Assembly (NCBI GenBank): GCA_036675025.1
Contig: JAKFFN010000096.1
Span: 1-27,398, forward strand
Direction of reading: 5' to 3'
Length of the DNA stretch: 27,398 nt
Source of the DNA: JAKFFN01 sp036675025
GTDB taxonomy: Bacteria; Sumerlaeota; Sumerlaeia; Sumerlaeales; Sumerlaeaceae
The notes beneath the pieces were generated by a model, which worked only from the letters and a program-made list of their open reading frames with translations, had not been told where the DNA came from and made no database searches. The translations under genes were made by a program, and so were the position numbers. Positions 15,224 to 22,704 of the stretch are shown piece by piece (within the stretch, counting starts at the first letter, position 1; each line of letters begins with the position of its first letter).

Positions 15224-15982
15224 ATGCCCCATACTTACCTGCAACTGAACCGAGGTTTTAGCCGCGCCTGTATGCAAAATGATACCCTCGCCACTGTACC
15301 TGATGACCCATTGTTGTCGATAATCATACCGATCTACAACGAAGAGGAACTGTTGCCGATCGTCCTCGAAAACGTGCGGGCTTTGCCAGTGCGCAAGGAA
15401 CTTATCCTGGTCGACGATTTCTCGCGCGACGGCACCCGCACCATCCTCGAAGCCGAAGAACACAAACCAGGCACCCGCGTTCTTTACCACACCGTAAACC
15501 AGGGCAAGGGTTCCGCCATCGTAACCGGCCTGAAAGCCGCCACTGGCGATGTCATCATCATTCAGGATGCCGACATGGAATACGATCCCCGGGATATTCT
15601 CAAGGTCGTAAAGCCGATATTTGATGGCGAAACGCGCGTCGCTTACGGTTCGCGTTTCAAGGGCCAGGTCACCGGCATGCGCCTGCCAAATCGCATAGCA
15701 AACTGGCTCCTGGCATGGATGGTAAGCCTCCTCTACGGCCAGCGAATCACCGACGAAGCCACCGCCTACAAGGCTTTCCGGCAGGACGTAATCAAAGGCA
15801 TCGATCTCACCTGCAAGCGTTTCGAGTTCTGTCCCGAAGTAACCGCAAAGGTGCTGCGAAAAGGGGAGAGGATCGTCGAAGTCCCTGTAGTTTACCGCGC
15901 CCGCACCTTTGAAGAAGGCAAAAAGATCGGCTACCGCGACTTTTTCACGGCTGTGTGGACGCTCCTGAAGAATCGCTTCTAA
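15224..15982 (+). CDS. GT2 glycosyltransferase, dolichol-phosphate-mannose-synthase-like
   Basis: From the ATG at 15224 the protein has 252 residues. It is a single GT-A domain: LSIIIPIYNEEE near 31-42, VDDFSRDGT at 63-71, NQGKGSAIVTGL, and the metal motif QDADMEYDP at 114-122. AYGSRF and ITDEATAYKAFR follow, with a positively charged end (KIGYRDFFTAVW). These match dolichol- or polyprenyl-phosphate mannosyl/glucosyltransferases. No transmembrane helices follow the domain. Sugar and lipid are not determined. The start could instead be ATG 15272. Earlier starts would overlap the divergent Rrf2 gene. Confidence 0.86.
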   Translation: MPHTYLQLNRGFSRACMQNDTLATVPDDPLLSIIIPIYNEEELLPIVLENVRALPVRKELILVDDFSRDGTRTILEAEEHKPGTRVLYHTVNQGKGSAIVTGLKAATGDVIIIQDADMEYDPRDILKVVKPIFDGETRVAYGSRFKGQVTGMRLPNRIANWLLAWMVSLLYGQRITDEATAYKAFRQDVIKGIDLTCKRFEFCPEVTAKVLRKGERIVEVPVVYRARTFEEGKKIGYRDFFTAVWTLLKNRF

Positions 15983-16012
15983 AACTTCGACCGTCTCGAC
16001 CCCGACTCCAAC

Positions 16013-16285
16013 CTAAAGCAACGGCTCTTCCTCATCCTCTTCGTCTTCGTCCTCATCATCATCCAGTTCCTCGGCCATTTCGAACAGGTTACAACCGCTG
16101 TCGCCGGAGACGATCAGTTCAAACTCTTCCATGTCCGGATGCAGACACGGCGCCAAAGTCTCGTCCGTCGGAATTTCCTGGTCGCGCTCCACGTCAAAAT
16201 ACAGACATTTCTGGCACTTGCCGATATTAAAGGCACGATTATCCTCCTGATTCGCGTCCGGTTCGGAGTCGAATAGTTCTGACAA
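16013..16285 (-). CDS. Small acidic four-cysteine protein of unknown function
   Basis: The 90-residue protein starts at TTG, supported by a full AAGGAGG six bases upstream (16292-16298). C24 and C27 (GKCQKCLYF), C47 (APCLHP) and C65 (SGCNLF) could bind zinc or another metal. The last 20 residues are almost all Asp and Glu. It follows tyrS by 24 bases and ends the pgsA-alr-tyrS unit. No family is recognised. The strong binding site, clean position in the operon and cysteine pattern argue that it is a real gene. Confidence 0.72.
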   Translation of the reverse strand: MSELFDSEPDANQEDNRAFNIGKCQKCLYFDVERDQEIPTDETLAPCLHPDMEEFELIVSGDSGCNLFEMAEELDDDEDEDEEDEEEPLL

Positions 16286-16291
16286 TGAATG

Positions 16292-16298
16292 CCTCCTT
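16292..16298 (-). promoter_or_regulatory. Full Shine-Dalgarno of the small acidic protein
   Basis: AAGGAGG on the minus strand lies six bases before the TTG start at 16285 and fixes that start; no in-frame ATG is nearby. Confidence 0.75.
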
Positions 16299-16309
16299 CA
16301 GGCGTTGTG

Positions 16310-17590
16310 CTAGCTAACTGTTAAAATGACAAACCGCGTCTTGCCGACCTTTAACCTGTATTCGCCATGAACCAGCGGCGATTTCAAGAGTTTCAACGGC
16401 TCACCAGTCTGCGATTTAAGGTCGCTGCCGTCAGGCTCTTGCAAGAAGTGAACCGCTTTCTGACTCACCAGGCGCTGAGCTTCCCGGCTTGATTTGGCTA
16501 CCCCGATATGCTGCAGAAACTGCTGCACATTCTGAATCTCTGCCGATGAAATAGCCACGCGTTCGGCCGTTTCCTCCGGGAAAGTGCGTTCAGAGAACCG
16601 CTTGATGAAGTCAGCCCTCTGCTCCTCTCCCGCGCCCTCACCGTGATAAAGATCAGTGATACGCGCTGCAATGTCCATTTTTGCATCGCGCGGGTGCAGT
16701 TCGCCGCTGGAAACCTTGGCTTCAAAAGCCGTCAAATCCTCAGCCCCCGCGGCAAGCACAAGCCTGTAGTACGTCGACATCAACTCATCCGGAATGCTCA
16801 TAGCCTTGCCAAACATGTCACGCGGGTGATCAGACACCCCGATATAATTGCCAAGGCTCTTACTCATCTTGTTATGGCCATCAAGTCCAACCAGCAGCGG
16901 CATGGTCATCACACACTGCGGCTCCTGACCTTCCATGCGCTGCAGTTCACGGCCCACCAGCAGGTTAAACTTCTGGTCGGTCCCGCCCAATTCAATGTCC
17001 GAACGCACCGCGATAGAATCGTAACCTTGCAGCAGGGGATAGATGAACTCATGAATGTAGATCGGTGCTTCAGAATCAAACCTGTTGTGGAAATCCTCGC
17101 GCTCAAGCATCTGCGAAACCGTGTACTTGCTCATCAGCTCAATGGTTTCTGAAACGCTCATTCCCTCGAGCCACTCAGCGTTATCCACCACCTCCGTCTT
17201 ATCACGATCAAGGATCTTAAAGATCTGCTGCATGTAGGTTTCCGCGTTTTCTTTCACCTGTTCAAGGGTCAGACGCGGGCGTGTAGTGCTTTTACCGCTC
17301 GGGTCACCAATGCGTGCCGTATAGCCACCAATAATAAAAACCACCTGGTGACCAAAATCCTGGAACTGCTTCAGCTTGCGGATAGGTACGGAATGGCCCA
17401 GGTGAATGTCCGGCGCCGAGGGATCGGCACCATATTTCACCCGCAGGGGGCGCCCTTCCTTGCGCGCCTTAAGCAGCTTGGCCGCAAACTCATGGCGCGG
17501 CAGGATTTCAACGGTGTTCGAGGCGAGAATCTCAAATTCTTCGCGGATCTCCTCAGGGAGATTCAGGTCGGCGGAGGGGGTCGTATTCAT
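16310..17590 (-). CDS. tyrS: Tyrosyl-tRNA synthetase
   Basis: The 426-residue class I synthetase charges tRNA-Tyr. The HIGH-like motif is HLGH at 63-66 in PDIHLGHSVPI, and the KMSKS loop is at 241-245 (GHNKMSKSLGNY). An S4-like RNA-binding domain ends the protein (about 355-420: VQQFLQHIGVAKSSREAQRLV). The 'ADPSAPDIHLGH' form and length fit the second bacterial TyrRS group (TyrZ-like) better than the Escherichia coli TyrS type. It starts 15 bases after alr. No Shine-Dalgarno is obvious. Confidence 0.96.
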   Translation of the reverse strand: MNTTPSADLNLPEEIREEFEILASNTVEILPRHEFAAKLLKARKEGRPLRVKYGADPSAPDIHLGHSVPIRKLKQFQDFGHQVVFIIGGYTARIGDPSGKSTTRPRLTLEQVKENAETYMQQIFKILDRDKTEVVDNAEWLEGMSVSETIELMSKYTVSQMLEREDFHNRFDSEAPIYIHEFIYPLLQGYDSIAVRSDIELGGTDQKFNLLVGRELQRMEGQEPQCVMTMPLLVGLDGHNKMSKSLGNYIGVSDHPRDMFGKAMSIPDELMSTYYRLVLAAGAEDLTAFEAKVSSGELHPRDAKMDIAARITDLYHGEGAGEEQRADFIKRFSERTFPEETAERVAISSAEIQNVQQFLQHIGVAKSSREAQRLVSQKAVHFLQEPDGSDLKSQTGEPLKLLKSPLVHGEYRLKVGKTRFVILTVS

Positions 17591-17605
17591 AGGAGTTGGT
17601 TTCGC

Positions 17606-18802
17606 TTACTGTTTATTATCAGCCGCATTCGGGGCAGAAGCCGGTGGAGCCGCAGATTCAGGATAGAATCGCGGCAGGCGCTTTCCAATGCGCGTGGTCA
17701 GTTCATACCCGATACTGCCAAACATGTCCGCCACAACTTCCGCCCGTAGTTCCCGGCCATCAGTAGTAACGCCAAACGCCAGCACTTCATCGCCAATCGC
17801 TGCCTCAGGAACATCCGTCACATCGATAACCAGTTGATCCATACAAACCCGCCCCACCTGCGGTACCAGTTGGCCGCGCACCATAAATTGCGACTTGCTG
17901 CTGGCATGACGCGGATACCCGTCTGCATAGCCCAGCGCAAGTGTTGCCAGGCGCGACGGCCGCGGCGTATGCCAGGTCTGGCAGTAGCTGACCGGAGTGC
18001 CCGCCGGAACTTCTTTAATAAAAACGATACGGGTCTTAAGGCTCATGGCAGGGGAGAAGTGCCAGTCGTGCGGCATCTCAAGGCTCGGATACTGCCCGTA
18101 CAGCGAGATCCCGCACCGTACCGCGTTAAAATGGGCATCGGAAAACCGAAGCGCCGCAGCCGTGTTCGACGTGTGAAAGTAGAGGTTACTTCCTCCAGCC
18201 GCCATGATATCGTGGCACACCTGGTTGAACTTCCCAACCATCGGTTCCGTTATCGTCGCATCCGCAGCATCCGCGCAGGGGAAATGGCTCATGATGCCAA
18301 TCACCTGTATGCCGCGCTTGATGCAATCCAGGTACATCTCTACAGCCGTGTCAGGCCGTGCACCTATCCGTCCCATTCCTATATCAAACTTCAGGTGCAC
18401 AGGGATTGGCTTTCCGGTAGCCTTTTGCGCTTCTTCAATGGCATCCAGATGAACCGTATCACACGCTACAGCTTCCAGTCCATACCTGGCCGCCACCAGC
18501 GCCTGGCCCGTAAACGGCGGCCCGAACACCAGGATGTTCACGTCAATTCCGGCTTCGCGCAGTTCAACCGCTTCCTCAACCCGCGCAACACAAACCCGCG
18601 TAGCGCCTTCATCTACAAGAGCCCGCGTAACTGCTACCGCCCCATGCCCGTACGCGTCAGCCTTCACTACCGGAAACATTTCTACATGCGCCGGCACATG
18701 GCTCCGCAATGTTCTGTAGTTGGCGCGTATAGCCGGCAGGTACACCTCAACCCAGGAAAGGTAGGCGTCCGCCGGCAGCTCGGGTGCGCTATTCTTTATC
18801 AA
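17606..18802 (-). CDS. alr: Alanine racemase
   Basis: The 398-residue PLP enzyme makes D-alanine for peptidoglycan. K47 in VVKADAYGHG binds PLP, and VSYCQTWHT holds the second catalytic base, the tyrosine. LALGYADGYPR and GRVCMDQLVIDVT are further family marks. A Pro/Ala-rich tail (PESAAPPASAPNAADNKQ) extends the usual end. The start is TTG at 18802, which overlaps the pgsA gene by 14 bases and has GGAG eight bases upstream. It belongs to a pgsA-alr-tyrS unit. Confidence 0.96.
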   Translation of the reverse strand: MIKNSAPELPADAYLSWVEVYLPAIRANYRTLRSHVPAHVEMFPVVKADAYGHGAVAVTRALVDEGATRVCVARVEEAVELREAGIDVNILVFGPPFTGQALVAARYGLEAVACDTVHLDAIEEAQKATGKPIPVHLKFDIGMGRIGARPDTAVEMYLDCIKRGIQVIGIMSHFPCADAADATITEPMVGKFNQVCHDIMAAGGSNLYFHTSNTAAALRFSDAHFNAVRCGISLYGQYPSLEMPHDWHFSPAMSLKTRIVFIKEVPAGTPVSYCQTWHTPRPSRLATLALGYADGYPRHASSKSQFMVRGQLVPQVGRVCMDQLVIDVTDVPEAAIGDEVLAFGVTTDGRELRAEVVADMFGSIGYELTTRIGKRLPRFYPESAAPPASAPNAADNKQ

Positions 18803-19412
18803 CCAGTATGCTCCAGTTTTTAACGAGAAAGATGATGCCTGATAACGTCGTGAGGCCGACCACGATTACGAGAATGCCTTTAAAAATGTACGGCAGAAGC
18901 TTATTAAAGGCGTCTCCATTGATGTCAGCCGCAGCCAGCGTCGTGCTTATGGCGAGTGCCGCCAGCACCGTAATGATTCCCACCAGCTGCCAGATAGTCT
19001 TCTGTTTGCCCCATTTATCTGCATGGATGATGCTGCCGTTGCTGACCGCCACAGACCTCAATCCCGTTACAAGGTACTCCCGCCCGAGAATGAGAATGAT
19101 CGCCCACGCCGGAAAAATGGGTCGACCGTTTGGGCCAAGAAGTTCCACAAATGAGACAAACGCTGCCATAGTGAGAAGCTTATCGGCGAGTGGATCAAAA
19201 AGCTTTCCGAAGTTCGTAACGATATTTAGCCGCCGGGCAATTGCGCCATCCAGGTAATCGGTTATGGCCGCCACGATGAAAATTAAAAGCGCGCACCAGT
19301 AGAAAACAGCGCATGTTACAGGGTCTGCGGTAAACAGCTGAACATGCAGCGCCAGGAGAAAGAAGGGGATAAGGAAGATTCGGGCAAGGGTGAGTTTGTT
19401 CGGGAGATTCAC
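18789..19412 (-). CDS. pgsA: CDP-diacylglycerol-glycerol-3-phosphate 3-phosphatidyltransferase
   Basis: The 207-residue membrane enzyme makes phosphatidylglycerol phosphate. The CDP-alcohol phosphotransferase signature D55-G56-x2-A-R60-x8-G69-x3-D73-x3-D77 is intact (YLDGAIARRLNIVTNFGKLF then DPLAD). Several hydrophobic helices are visible, beginning LTLARIFLIPFFLLAL. The start is GTG at 19412 with AAGAG five bases upstream. First gene of the unit with alr, tyrS and the small acidic protein. PgsA is the usual member of this family in bacteria; other CDP-alcohol transferases are less likely. Confidence 0.93.
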   Translation of the reverse strand: MNLPNKLTLARIFLIPFFLLALHVQLFTADPVTCAVFYWCALLIFIVAAITDYLDGAIARRLNIVTNFGKLFDPLADKLLTMAAFVSFVELLGPNGRPIFPAWAIILILGREYLVTGLRSVAVSNGSIIHADKWGKQKTIWQLVGIITVLAALAISTTLAAADINGDAFNKLLPYIFKGILVIVVGLTTLSGIIFLVKNWSILVDKE

Positions 19413-19451
19413 TATAACTCTTTATTTTGGAGTGGTATATCTTACAGTTTA

Positions 19452-19476
19452 AATGAAGTTGACTTGCGGCTTCATT
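19452..19476. promoter_or_regulatory. Inverted repeat between pgsA and a small divergent gene
   Basis: AATGAAG and CTTCATT form a perfect 7-bp inverted repeat around an 11-base spacer (TTGACTTGCGG). It lies 40 bases before the pgsA start and 53 before the small zinc-ribbon-like gene, so it could be a shared operator. No binding protein is implied by the sequence. Confidence 0.35.
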
Positions 19477-19528
19477 AAATGTGGATCGTGGTTGAACAAC
19501 TAAGGTTGGCAAGCGTAGAAATCGATAT

Positions 19529-19798
19529 ATGTGTACCACAAATGCATCTGTAGTAAACGAGATGACCAGCAAATATGTTGGCATGCCTTGCCCCGCATGT
19601 GACAAACGGGAATCCAGCCTTGATTATATGAGATTTCTGGACCCGCATGGCGCAGAACGTGTAGATCAGGAGATCTTTGAATGCTCCTGTCGCAGACACA
19701 CCTTTGTATTCGCTGGAGACGGACTCCGCCTGCTTGCCGCAGATGGAAAACGCTGCCGCGACCGGAAGGTTTTCCAGATGGAAGCCATCGCCAGCTAG
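19529..19798 (+). CDS. Small zinc-ribbon-like hypothetical protein
   Basis: The 89-residue protein has paired cysteines C21-P-A-C24 and C52-S-C54, spaced like a zinc ribbon, in an otherwise soluble, charged sequence. It is not recognised. A start at ATG 19562 would give 78 residues and retain all four cysteines. Neither start has a strong Shine-Dalgarno. It is divergent from pgsA and ends 23 bases before the convergent rsmD end. The cysteine pattern makes it plausible as a real gene, but only moderately so. Confidence 0.5.
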   Translation: MCTTNASVVNEMTSKYVGMPCPACDKRESSLDYMRFLDPHGAERVDQEIFECSCRRHTFVFAGDGLRLLAADGKRCRDRKVFQMEAIAS

Positions 19799-19821
19799 AC
19801 GTCCTCCACTCTCACTACTGC

Positions 19822-20406
19822 TCACCGGTCTCCTGCATCCGGGCCACCCTCTACACCTTCCTCCGCGTTCTGCTGCGTCAGGTAGAAGTGTAGCGCCGTG
19901 TTGCCGTATGTAGCCGTTCTCAGGTGCTTCAGCGCCGGTGAATCCGGCGTATAGCCACTCATCGTCTGCAGAATTACCAGTACGTCTTTATCAGGAACGA
20001 CGTTAGACAATTTTGCTACAAAGCGGTCTATGATCTCGCGCCGGTAGGGCGGATCGGCAAATACAATGTCTGGCTTTTCAGCATGCGACGGCACGGGCCA
20101 GCGCAATGCGTCTCCAAACACAGGTATTGCCTGGTCGCGATACCGCAGGCGCTCAATGTTCTGCTGCAGGCAACGTGCCGGGTCACGGGCAGACTCAACC
20201 AGCACTGCTTTGCTGGCGCCACGGCTCAGCGCTTCAAGGCCAATTGCCCCGGCACCGGCAAACATGTCGTAAAAGACTGCGCCGGGTATGTCACCGGCGA
20301 TAATCGAGAACAGCGCCTCTCGAACTTTGCTTAAAGTGGGTCGGGTTTCAGAACCCTTTGGAGTCACAAGGCTGTGGCCTTTTCTTTCTCCGGCAATGAT
20401 TTTCAT
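19822..20406 (-). CDS. rsmD: 16S rRNA (guanine(966)-N2)-methyltransferase
   Basis: Read from the ATG at 20406, the 194-residue protein begins MKIIAGERKG, as in most RsmD proteins. RPTLSKVREALFSI, the SAM-binding MFAGAGAIGLEALSRGA at about 48-64, and the catalytic VFADPPY (DPPY at 118-121) follow. It methylates G966 of 16S rRNA. An upstream in-frame ATG at 20478 has GAGG four bases before it and would add 24 residues not typical of the family; it would also abut the divergent gene. The function is clear; the start is not settled. Confidence 0.94.
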   Translation of the reverse strand: MKIIAGERKGHSLVTPKGSETRPTLSKVREALFSIIAGDIPGAVFYDMFAGAGAIGLEALSRGASKAVLVESARDPARCLQQNIERLRYRDQAIPVFGDALRWPVPSHAEKPDIVFADPPYRREIIDRFVAKLSNVVPDKDVLVILQTMSGYTPDSPALKHLRTATYGNTALHFYLTQQNAEEGVEGGPDAGDR

Positions 20407-20479
20407 AATATGGGGGTATGCCATCCAAGGTTGGGGGTAAACTCCTAAACCATACAAACTGGAAGATACTTTTGACATT

Positions 20480-20854
20480 ATGCCTCATATAATCCTCTCT
20501 GGCATCCCGGATTTCTGGGAAGTTCACAAACCCTTTGCCGCATTTCGCGCCGATTCCAACGGGTGGATCATCAAGGTGCAGCACTGCCTGATATCCGAAA
20601 ACGCGAAAACGCTTGTGTTTGATTGCACCGCAGTGCGGTCGGGCTTTTCGCAGGACTTTTATATCCGGGCTGAGTCAAAAGAAGATCGCGTTTCCGTGCG
20701 GGTTGATCCCTACATGCGCATCGAACGCAACGAAGGCGTGCAGCGGGCCATTGTTGCCATCACCTCTTTGATCCAGGAACGGTGCCCTGCGCTGTCATTT
20801 TCCAAGACAAACCTGCCTGGAGATGTGCTCCCTGCCGGCGGTGCCCTCCAGTGA
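20480..20854 (+). CDS. Conserved-looking protein of unknown function, coupled to trmB
   Basis: The 124-residue soluble protein has no recognised motif. It alternates beta-like stretches (WIIKVQHCLI, KTLVFDCTAVRS, DFYIRAES, RVSVRVDPYMRIER) and then a helix (EGVQRAIVAITSLIQ). Its stop overlaps the GTG start of trmB (GTGA), so the two are translationally coupled. The start ATG abuts the possible longer rsmD start. No clear Shine-Dalgarno sits at ideal distance (GGAAG lies about 13 bases upstream). The coupling argues for a real gene. Confidence 0.7.
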   Translation: MPHIILSGIPDFWEVHKPFAAFRADSNGWIIKVQHCLISENAKTLVFDCTAVRSGFSQDFYIRAESKEDRVSVRVDPYMRIERNEGVQRAIVAITSLIQERCPALSFSKTNLPGDVLPAGGALQ

Positions 20855-21471
20855 GCGTCTCTGTACAGAACGACCCCGGGTTTCTCATCCTCGCCGATCT
20901 CCAGAAGCCATTCTCGTTACGGGATCTCTTCGGAAATGACAATCCGGTCGAATTGGAAATTGGCGCGGGCCGCGGCGACTTCCTCGCCGGATATTGTGAA
21001 GCACACCCTGATGTTAACCTTTTAGCAGTGGAACGTAAGCTCAACTATTTGAAGCGCGGCATTACGAAGTCCCGTCAGCGCGACCTTTCCAATGTTCGGT
21101 TCCTTAACGTCGAGGTTCAGCATTTCGTGCAGGAGTACCTTCCCGACGATTCTTTGCAGGGAGCGCATATTTATTTCCCTGATCCCTGGCCCAAAAAGCG
21201 CCATCTCAAACGCCGGATTGTGCAGCCGCAGTTTGTGGAACAGCTTGCCCGCAAAATTCGCCTCGGCGGCGCTCTGTACCTGCGTACAGACCACGCTGAC
21301 TACTTTGCTCACATGATGCAGGTTATGGGCAGCCAAAACTACTTTGTGCCTGCCCCTACGCCTGAATCAGTTTTTCAGCATAAGACCGGTTTTGAATTGC
21401 GGTTTCTTGGACAGGGATTGCCGATTTACTCAGCATCCTATCGCCTCGACACCAAGCCAGCAAACAGGTGA
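20851..21471 (+). CDS. trmB: tRNA (guanine(46)-N7)-methyltransferase
   Basis: Read from GTG 20851, the protein has 206 residues. The SAM-binding motif LEIGAGRGDFL is at 35-45, with AVERKLNYLKRG at 59-70. The family signature HIYFPDPWPKKRH is at 106-118, and LRTDHADYFAHM follows. It makes m7G46 in tRNA. A longer start at 20782 exists in frame, but it lies within the upstream gene and adds an uncharacteristic Cys/Pro-rich segment, whereas GTG forms a GTGA overlap with the upstream stop. The enzyme call is firm. Confidence 0.95.
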   Translation: MSVSVQNDPGFLILADLQKPFSLRDLFGNDNPVELEIGAGRGDFLAGYCEAHPDVNLLAVERKLNYLKRGITKSRQRDLSNVRFLNVEVQHFVQEYLPDDSLQGAHIYFPDPWPKKRHLKRRIVQPQFVEQLARKIRLGGALYLRTDHADYFAHMMQVMGSQNYFVPAPTPESVFQHKTGFELRFLGQGLPIYSASYRLDTKPANR

Positions 21472-21516
21472 GACGGGAACCCATCCTACTCACACGCCAT
21501 AGACGCCCTTCTTATC

Positions 21517-21590
21517 TTCTCACTTTCTCACTTTCTCACCTTCTCACGCGCCGTAGGCGCCCTTCTCACTTTCTCACGCCGCGCAGCGGC
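21517..21590. repeat. Period-8 TTCTCAC repeat joined to short GC hairpins
   Basis: TTCTCAC begins at 21517, 21525, 21533 and 21541, exactly eight bases apart, then GCGCCGTAGGCGC (21548-21560) forms a 5-bp hairpin with a 3-base loop. TTCTCAC appears again at 21563 and 21571, followed by the hairpin GCCGCGCAGCGGC (21578-21590). A decayed version (CTACTCACACGCCATAGACGCCC) precedes it at 21487. The block lies in the 264 bases between trmB and prs. Confidence 0.85.
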
Positions 21591-21604
21591 TTCACACCGC
21601 CCAA

Positions 21605-21621
21605 CGGCTGCGGCGCAGCCG
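21605..21621. repeat. Third GC hairpin between trmB and prs
   Basis: CGGCTGC-GGC-GCAGCCG has a 7-bp perfect stem with a 3-base loop, directly after the TTCTCAC block. There is no T run, so a normal intrinsic terminator is unlikely. The remaining bases up to 21735 show no gene. Confidence 0.7.
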
Positions 21622-21723
21622 CAATAGCAAATAAACCCAAATAGTCTTGAATGGACACGGCTTGAATTTGGTGTGAAAATCATGTCGTGTATGCGCCGCA
21701 GCAGCGACACTTCAATATCTCCT

Positions 21724-21728
21724 GGAGG
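21724..21728 (+). promoter_or_regulatory. Ribosome binding site that sets the prs start
   Basis: GGAGG lies seven bases before the in-frame TTG at 21736, favouring this start over an earlier ATG at 21673 and a later ATG at 21784, which lacks a Shine-Dalgarno. Confidence 0.7.
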
Positions 21729-21735
21729 CATTTCC

Positions 21736-22704
21736 TTGTCTACGTCGGCTCGTACCAGAACTGAGTCTGATTTCTGTCCACCCATGATCATTGCTGGAAG
21801 TTCGAGCCAGCATCTTGGCGAGAAGATTGCCGAAGACGTTGGAGTTCCGCTGGGGAGTGTAGAGGTGCGGCGGTTCTGCGATGGCGAACTGCGAATCAAG
21901 ATTAACGAAAATGTCCGCGGCGCTAACTGCTTTATCATCCAGTCGACCTGCTCCCCGGTAAATGAAAGCCTGATGGAACTCCTACTGATGATCGACGCCC
22001 TCAAGCGCGCATCGGCAGGCGCCATCAATGTCACCATTCCCTACTTCGGCTATGCCCGGCAGGATCGGAAAGATGAGGGCCGTGTCGCTCTCTCTGCGAA
22101 ACTGGTGGCAAACCTGCTCGAGAAAGCCGGTGCCACCCGGGTGATTACTATCGATCTGCACGCGGCACAGATACAGGGCTTTTTTGATATCGTAGTTGAT
22201 CACCTCTACGCGGCACCGGTGCTTGTTGACTATATCAAGCAGCGCGGGTTCAGTGACTTTGTCGTAGTTTCACCCGACGTCGGAAACGTAAAGCGTGCCC
22301 GCGGCTACGCAAAACGCCTTGATACTTCGCTCGCCATTATTGATAAACGCCGTCCCGAGCCCAATGTTGCCGAAGTTATGAACATCATAGGTGAGGTGGA
22401 AGGGCGCGACGTCTTTCTCTTCGACGACATGATTGACACCGCTGGAACCCTCTGTGGCGCTGCATACGCCCTTCGCGATCGCGGCGCGAAAGATATTTAC
22501 GCCTGCTGCACGCATCCAGTCTTCAGCGGTCCCGCTCTTGATCGCCTGGCAGAAGCTCCCATAAAAGAACTTATTGTTACTGATACGATCCCGCACAAAG
22601 ATGGCATCCTTGGCGAGAAACTTAAGGTTGTGTCTATGGCGCCGCTTCTGTCGGAAACCATACGCAGAATCTGCTGCAACAAGAGCGTCAGCGAGCTGTT
22701 TTAA
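21736..22704 (+). CDS. prs: Ribose-phosphate pyrophosphokinase (PRPP synthetase)
   Basis: Read from TTG 21736, the protein has 322 residues and makes PRPP from ribose-5-phosphate and ATP for nucleotide, His and Trp synthesis. Motifs: FCDGELRIKINENVRG, IPYFGYARQDRKDEGR at 101-116 (the catalytic flexible loop), IDLHAAQIQGFF at 139-150, VVSPDVGNVKRARGYA, and the PRPP-binding loop DDMIDTAGT at 230-238. The first 15 residues are Ser/Thr-rich and exceed the usual N-terminus (MIIAGSSS, starting at 21784). thrB begins on the last base of its stop. Confidence 0.95.
   Translation: MSTSARTRTESDFCPPMIIAGSSSQHLGEKIAEDVGVPLGSVEVRRFCDGELRIKINENVRGANCFIIQSTCSPVNESLMELLLMIDALKRASAGAINVTIPYFGYARQDRKDEGRVALSAKLVANLLEKAGATRVITIDLHAAQIQGFFDIVVDHLYAAPVLVDYIKQRGFSDFVVVSPDVGNVKRARGYAKRLDTSLAIIDKRRPEPNVAEVMNIIGEVEGRDVFLFDDMIDTAGTLCGAAYALRDRGAKDIYACCTHPVFSGPALDRLAEAPIKELIVTDTIPHKDGILGEKLKVVSMAPLLSETIRRICCNKSVSELF

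Noticed and set aside
17834..18823. Long plus-strand open frame of about 330 codons over alr
   Set aside because: It is the antisense of a clear alanine racemase; the product is Arg/His-rich and has no recognisable motif.
21517..21590. CRISPR array in the TTCTCAC repeat
   Set aside because: Repeats are 7-8 bases in direct tandem without unique spacers of CRISPR length, and no cas genes are nearby.
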